Source: JARRRD01 sp046706685 (GTDB lineage Bacteria; Nitrospirota; Thermodesulfovibrionia; Thermodesulfovibrionales; UBA6898). From it: a DNA stretch of 14,089 nt. Position 1 is the first letter of the stretch, and every line of letters begins with the position of its first letter. The translations under genes were made by a program, and so were the position numbers. The DNA lies in NCBI GenBank assembly GCA_046706685.1, contig JBJKPE010000251.1, positions 1-14,089 on the forward strand, written 5' to 3'. The notes under the pieces are model-generated. The model was not told the DNA's origin. It made no database searches and saw only the letters and a list, made by a program, of their open reading frames with translations. Positions 11,410 through 14,089 of this stretch are shown one piece after another.

Positions 11410-11438
11410 ATTATATGTTAATTATCAGGATTTCGCAA
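11410..11438 (-). promoter_or_regulatory. Sigma70-type promoter for the exported protein gene
   Basis: Reading leftward, TTGCGA (complement of 11433-11438) and a perfect TATAAT (complement of 11410-11415) are 17 nt apart. The boxes sit immediately after the stop of the region 1.1 gene at 11446. The predicted start near 11403 leaves a very short leader. Confidence 0.65.
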
Positions 11439-11445
11439 GAAGTAT

Positions 11446-11661
11446 TTAGCCGGCTGCGGCGAGTCTCATTTTTCTGCCTCCATGGCAATTGTTATATTCT
11501 ATGACCTTTACTCCCATGTCCAGCAGGAGACCCACGAGGTTGGCAAGCTCATCAAGCGAAAAAAATTCCGAAGGAAGGACATCGTTGATTTCGTCATAGG
11601 TTACCTTTCCCCTTTTTACGCCTATGTCTATTATAGCTTCTACAACGTCACACTCTTTCAT
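11446..11661 (-). CDS. Freestanding sigma70 region 1.1 domain protein
   Basis: A 71-residue protein that is almost entirely a sigma70 region 1.1 domain, the N-terminal autoinhibitory domain of RpoD. Residues 6-54 follow the domain closely: VVEAIIDIGVKRGK, then TYDEINDVLPSEFFS, DELANLVGLLLDMGVKVIE. From memory, E. coli RpoD has the same pattern (GYLTYAEVNDHLP, then NDMGIQVME). Residues 55-71 (YNNCHGGRKMRLAAAG) do not resemble RpoD. The rest of a sigma factor is absent: the gene stops at 11446 and a promoter for the next gene follows at once. The ATG has a good ribosome site (AAAGGTGA). It may act as a trans-acting modulator of housekeeping sigma or be a domesticated fragment; neither role is shown by sequence. 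Confidence 0.85.
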   Translation of the reverse strand: MKECDVVEAIIDIGVKRGKVTYDEINDVLPSEFFSLDELANLVGLLLDMGVKVIEYNNCHGGRKMRLAAAG

Positions 11662-11664
11662 GCT

Positions 11665-11856
11665 TCACCTTTCTCCGTCAACGCCGTTAATATTGATTGA
11701 CAACGCCCGAACGACCATGCATGCTTTTTTTACCCAGTTCTTTCTTGGGGAGATGTCTTTCCTGAAATCGTCTCTCCAGTCTCTGATATCAAGATCTTTC
11801 CCTTTTTCAGCTAAACATAAAAGATTAGTTTGAAGAAAATATGAAGGATTTTCGCC
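11665..11856 (-). pseudogene. Startless reading frame just upstream of the region 1.1 gene
   Basis: An open frame of 63 codons on the minus strand reads in a protein-like way: LCLAEKGKDLDIRDWRDD, then FRKDISPRKNWVKKACMVV and RALSINING. It ends in TGA only 3 nt before the ATG of the region 1.1 gene, as in translationally coupled operons. No ATG, GTG or TTG occurs in frame before codon 47, and a TAA closes the frame upstream (11857-11859). It is therefore either a decayed or frameshifted gene whose 5' part has been lost, or chance. I do not recognise the protein. Confidence 0.3.
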
Positions 11857-12001
11857 TTAAAGAGACTTGGCAAATCAAGCAAAATGCGGTTTGTTTCCTC
11901 CCTAACTGACTGTTTTGAAAGTTGAAATCGATGCGAATCAGACTATCACAGATCAGGAGGAAATGTACAATTAAATAATCTTAATCAAAGACAGCGTTTT
12001 C
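11857..12001. other. AT-rich intergenic stretch, no gene seen
   Basis: Together with the startless frame next to it, this forms a 340-nt gap between the region 1.1 gene and the lipoprotein gene. It contains short frames interrupted in all phases. On the plus strand AGGAGG (11956-11961) is followed after two bases by ATG-TAC-AAT-TAA, too short to call a gene. No convincing promoter or terminator was found. Confidence 0.4.
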
Positions 12002-12403
12002 TCATTTCTGAACATTGGGGAAATCGAAAGTGACGGACCCTTCATCCATCCCTTTGACGACCTTGACCTGTACTGCCCAGTGGCCGGCCATTGTTAGAGG
12101 CATGACGACCTTGTAAGTGCCACCCCCTTCTTCGGTTACCGTGGGCGGAAACATGACGCCCATATTGTGTTCCGGCATCGTCGGGTTCACTTCCACCTTC
12201 GCGCTTTGCACAGGAGCCCCTTTCCCGTCGCTTATTTTTAACTCAACTTCATTTCTTCCCATCTTCAGTGTCTTGTCACTGAAGACAATCTTCACATGGA
12301 AGCTGCCATTTGCCGTCGACTGAGTAATGCTTTTTTTTGCACAGCCCCAAACAAAGAAGACGCTCGCAATAATAATAAAGAAAGACACTGACACTTTTTT
12401 CAT
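12002..12403 (-). CDS. YtkA/FixH-like lipoprotein
   Basis: A 133-residue predicted lipoprotein. The signal sequence MKKVSVSFFIIIASVFFVWG ends at lipobox cysteine C21 (VWGC). The mature domain (about 33-130) resembles the YtkA/FixH immunoglobulin-like fold: an NEVELKISDGKGAPVQSAKVEV strand pair, a MPEHNMG loop, then GGTYKVVMPLTMAGHWAVQVKV, in which the AGxW ending is typical. Met and His residues cluster (M76, H79, M81, M84, M101, M105, H108), as in periplasmic copper-handling relatives, but metal binding is inference. The ATG at 12403 has GGGGAGG 5 nt upstream and begins a normal signal peptide, so the longer frame to 12448 is rejected. It appears monocistronic and points leftward. Confidence 0.82.
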   Translation of the reverse strand: MKKVSVSFFIIIASVFFVWGCAKKSITQSTANGSFHVKIVFSDKTLKMGRNEVELKISDGKGAPVQSAKVEVNPTMPEHNMGVMFPPTVTEEGGGTYKVVMPLTMAGHWAVQVKVVKGMDEGSVTFDFPNVQK

Positions 12404-12431
12404 GACTGCCTCCCCACGTTTTCCTTCGTGT

Positions 12432-12437
12432 ATTATA
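12432..12437 (-). promoter_or_regulatory. Candidate -10 box for the lipoprotein gene
   Basis: A perfect TATAAT (complement of 12432-12437) lies about 29 nt before the lipoprotein ATG at 12403. No good -35 box lies 16-18 nt further upstream (the position is A-rich), so the promoter may depend on an activator. Confidence 0.45.
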
Positions 12438-12610
12438 GCCGAACTCACCCCCTTTTTTGGCTTCCGGTAGAAGGTCGACTTGTTTTACCGAAGACGGCCG
12501 GCGTGAAGGCTGAGGTGAAGTTGGATGTCACCACGATCCCCGGCCGGGCCCCAAAAAAGGACTCTTCATGATCGTCTTCGAATCCGATGAAGGAATGCGT
12601 CTTGCCGCGC

Positions 12611-12640
12611 TTGCAATTAATATCCGGGCGGCAGTAGAGT
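12611..12640 (+). promoter_or_regulatory. Weak candidate promoter for the 256-residue protein gene
   Basis: TTGCAA (12611-12616) and TAGAGT (12635-12640) are 18 nt apart, just upstream of the ATG at 12659. The predicted leader is very short and the -10 is imperfect, so this is only a candidate. Confidence 0.25.
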
Positions 12641-12658
12641 AAGAAAGGGTTTCTTAAG

Positions 12659-13429
12659 ATGAATGTTGTCGGCATACATAGCCTTACGGAAGACAAACAG
12701 AGTCTGGGAGACAAGCTGGCTGCAGCCCTCGGTGTCACTGCCTTCGAGGCGCTGTCGCGGTTGCGTATACCTGGTAACGGTCCTCTTGTTGTCGCCGTAT
12801 TCGCAGAACCGGTGCCGGCCGAGCGGCTGGTTGATAAGCTTCGGGCCGTAGGATTCCATGCGACGTTTTTAACGGACGATGAGATTTCAACTGAGGCCGG
12901 GCTGTCGGCTGCCAGACGGTTTCGTCTTGACGACGAAAGGTTATACGTTGAATATCTTCAGGGAGGCAGCATTGACATCGCTTATCGAGGTATCCGGCTA
13001 ATCCTCCGGGGCACGCGTATTGTCCGCAGCACTTCAACGGAGACAGTGAAAGATCGATCATTCAATCTTGGTCGAGCCGTGCTTTCCAGCGGACTTATGC
13101 TCACCAAGACCACCAAGACCGTAAGGCAGACAACGAATGAGGCGAGGGAAGGTTTCTTCGCCCTTTATACGGCTGACGGGACTGCGATGACCTTTAATGA
13201 ACGAGGTCTCGTTTATGATTCGCTGGGCGCGGTTCGCCAGCCGGCCAGCGCGGCGAATTTCGTTTATCTTTCCGGCGAACTTCGCCGTCGCTGCAAGGAA
13301 GCTGTTTACGATGAACGCCTTTTAACAAGGGCCGGCCAGGCAGCTCTGCTCGGTCCCCTTCTCAGCCCGGAGGCCCACTTGTCCGTTGCCACCTGCCTGC
13401 TTGCGAAGGTGCTCCGGGGTAGTGTCTGA
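12659..13429 (+). CDS. Hypothetical protein of 256 residues
   Basis: A soluble protein I do not recognise. The first 85 or so residues look like an alpha/beta domain (LGDKLAAALGVTAFEALSRL, then GPLVVAVFAEPVPAERL, VDKLRAVGFHATFLTDDE), reminiscent of small modules that occur before unknown domains. Residues about 95-200 are beta-rich and polar: RLYVEYLQGGSIDIAYRGIR, LILRGTRIVRSTSTETVKD, SSGLMLTKTTKTVRQTT, FFALYTADGTAMTFNERGL. The C-terminus is helical (YLSGELRRRCKEAVYDERLL, LSPEAHLSVATCLLAKVL). There is no signal peptide or transmembrane helix. The single long frame and regular codon choice support coding. The ATG at 12659 has an AAAGGG string 9 nt upstream. It is flanked by a leftward lipoprotein gene and a rightward tatA-like gene about 290 nt away, neither of which informs on function. 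Confidence 0.75.
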   Translation: MNVVGIHSLTEDKQSLGDKLAAALGVTAFEALSRLRIPGNGPLVVAVFAEPVPAERLVDKLRAVGFHATFLTDDEISTEAGLSAARRFRLDDERLYVEYLQGGSIDIAYRGIRLILRGTRIVRSTSTETVKDRSFNLGRAVLSSGLMLTKTTKTVRQTTNEAREGFFALYTADGTAMTFNERGLVYDSLGAVRQPASAANFVYLSGELRRRCKEAVYDERLLTRAGQAALLGPLLSPEAHLSVATCLLAKVLRGSV

Positions 13430-13721
13430 AGATCTCCGATTCGCCACAAGGGGTGATGAGAGAACGGAGCGGATGTATTGCAATTCGGTCGTGGGTTGAA
13501 GTAGAATTAAAATCGAGGAGAAAGCCGAAGAACTGTACCAACGCACATGTTTTTCAGTTATTTGTTCCCCCATCACCCGGATAATCCCCGCATCGGCTTG
13601 AGGCCTCTTCCCAACCAACCGCCTCTTATCTGCGGGCCTCCGATTTTCCAGTTCCGGAGAGGTTGGGTGCCGGCGTCCGACAGAATTAAGGACAAAATAT
13701 GATTCGTGTGAGGAGGTTGAT
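13430..13721 (+). other. Non-coding region upstream of tatA with a foldable segment
   Basis: A gap of 292 nt with no credible gene. At 13610-13667 the sequence can fold into a three-way junction: a closing stem CCCAACC (13610-13616) with GGTTGGG (13661-13667), a small hairpin CCGC/GCGG (13619-13635) and a second hairpin CTCCG/CGGAG (13638-13659). No U-run follows, so it is not an intrinsic terminator. A TATGAT string (13698-13703) is a possible -10 box for tatA, but no -35 is visible. Confidence 0.35.
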
Positions 13722-13895
13722 GTGTTTGGATTAGGGTTGCCGGAATTGATGGTGGTTTTGGTGATTGCGCTTCTGGTATTTGGCCCCGGCAAACTGCCGG
13801 CAGTCGGCAAGGGGCTGGGCGAATCGATCAGGGGGTTTAAGAACGCGCTCAAAGACGATCCGGAAAAAGAGAAAAAAAACTTAGAGAAGAAATAA
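13722..13895 (+). CDS. tatA: Sec-independent translocase TatA/E-family protein
   Basis: A short protein of 57 residues, a pore-forming component of the twin-arginine translocase that exports folded proteins across the inner membrane. It has the canonical layout: MFGLGLPELM, one transmembrane helix (about 8-20, VVLVIALLVF), the FGPGKLP hinge (20-26), an amphipathic helix (AVGKGLGESIRGFKNALKD), and a lysine/glutamate tail. The start is GTG at 13722 with a perfect AGGAGG at 13711-13716, 5 nt upstream; the ATG overlapping it at 13720 is in a frame that stops at once. TatA versus TatB or TatE is decided by length and by the MFGLGLPEL start, which favours TatA/E. No tatC is in the window, although it could lie beyond the right edge. 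Confidence 0.93.
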   Translation: MFGLGLPELMVVLVIALLVFGPGKLPAVGKGLGESIRGFKNALKDDPEKEKKNLEKK

Positions 13896-13986
13896 GAGCA
13901 CCGGCTCAGGATCGGAAGATCTGAAACCGGATGCACATGACAGGAAATCCATATCTTTAGACCTTATCGGAGGACCCACTTGGCAT

Positions 13987-14089
13987 ATGGAAGAAATTAG
14001 CGCAGTTGCTGATATACGCGAAATACCGGCGGACGATATACCTGCAGACTCCTGGGACTGGTTCCTGAGGGCCGCCATTCTGTGCGGTC
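13987..14089 (+). CDS. Unidentified gene, N-terminal 34 residues (partial)
   Basis: An open frame begins at ATG 13987 and runs off the right edge: MEEISAVADIREIPADD, then IPADSWDWFLRAAILCG. GGAGGA (13969-13974) lies upstream at a somewhat long spacing. The start is acidic and hydrophilic, with no signal peptide. It begins about 90 nt after tatA on the same strand and could be cotranscribed. Too little is visible to assign a family. The minus-strand frame over the same bases looks like a shadow. Confidence 0.55.
   Translation, partial: MEEISAVADIREIPADDIPADSWDWFLRAAILCG

Larger units (their letters stand above)
12428..12642 (+). other. Split reading frame with an A-AAA-AAG slip site
   Basis: On the plus strand a frame open from 12428 (LPKTAGVKAEVKLDVTTI, then PGRAPKK) stops at TGA 12569-12571. 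The -1 frame continues with GLFMIVFESDEGMRLAALAI and ends at TAA 12640-12642. The two meet at CCA-AAA-AAG (12551-12559), a perfect A-AAA-AAG slippery heptamer in the right phase for -1 frameshifting. No ribosome site or clear start supports the upstream part, and the minus strand is also open here with the same wobble positions, so coding on either strand is uncertain. It could be a gene remnant, a frameshifted small gene or chance. Confidence 0.2.

Noticed and set aside
10983..11868. 11-bp inverted repeat (AAGTCTCTTTA at 10983-10993 and its complement at 11858-11868) flanking two small genes
   Set aside because: It does not extend beyond 11 bp, no transposase or target duplication is present, and a match of this length between two regions of about 1 kb is not unlikely by chance.
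13609..13668. Integron attC site
   Set aside because: The right box fits (GTTGGGT), but the left box begins with T where a purine is expected. There is no integrase, no cassette array, and the internal pairing does not follow the attC pattern.
13322..13936. Minus-strand open frame of 204 codons over the tatA region
   Set aside because: It crosses the tatA coding sequence and the end of the 256-residue gene, has no ribosome site support and low-complexity Ser/Pro content. The plus-strand TatA assignment is strong.

Overview
The window is bacterial chromosome. It opens with the last 46 codons of rpoB and a complete rpoC, so the left third is the essential RNA polymerase beta/beta' operon. The frequent AGG/AGA arginine codons, the RpoC form, a sigma54-type response regulator, a sensor kinase with a c-type heme motif and a single-helix TatA suggest a Gram-negative, probably anaerobic or microaerophilic lineage such as Nitrospirota or a Desulfobacterota relative. 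That placement is inference; no 16S rRNA or other decisive marker is present.

Layout. 1-4307 (+): rpoB end, rpoC and a strong intrinsic terminator. 4520-8778 (+): a tight three-gene unit of a Mut7-C/PIN-like RNase with zinc ribbon, a membrane histidine kinase with a periplasmic CxxCH-bearing Cache-like domain, and an NtrC-class response regulator. Both junctions overlap by 11 nt. 8842-10215 (-): an OsmC, DUF488 (YeaO-like) and hemerythrin-like operon behind a near-consensus sigma70 promoter (TTGACA-16-TATACT). 10389-10967 (+): a divergent CPBP-family membrane protease. 11016-12403 (-): a small exported protein of unknown function, a 71-residue protein that is only a sigma70 region 1.1 domain, a startless reading frame just upstream of it, and a YtkA/FixH-like lipoprotein. 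12659-13429 (+): a 256-residue protein I do not recognise. 13722-13895 (+): a TatA/E-family protein of 57 residues. 13987 to the end (+): the start of an unidentified gene.

How the parts fit. The kinase and regulator form a cognate pair that probably senses redox state, a small gas or another heme ligand in the periplasm and activates sigma54 promoters. No convincing -24/-12 site was seen in the intergenic regions here, so the targets probably lie elsewhere. The OsmC/DUF488/hemerythrin cluster looks like a peroxide, oxygen or NO stress unit. The freestanding region 1.1 domain is the most unusual item, because this domain normally exists only as the autoinhibitory N-terminus of the housekeeping sigma factor.

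No tRNA, rRNA, CRISPR array, insertion sequence or prophage gene was seen.
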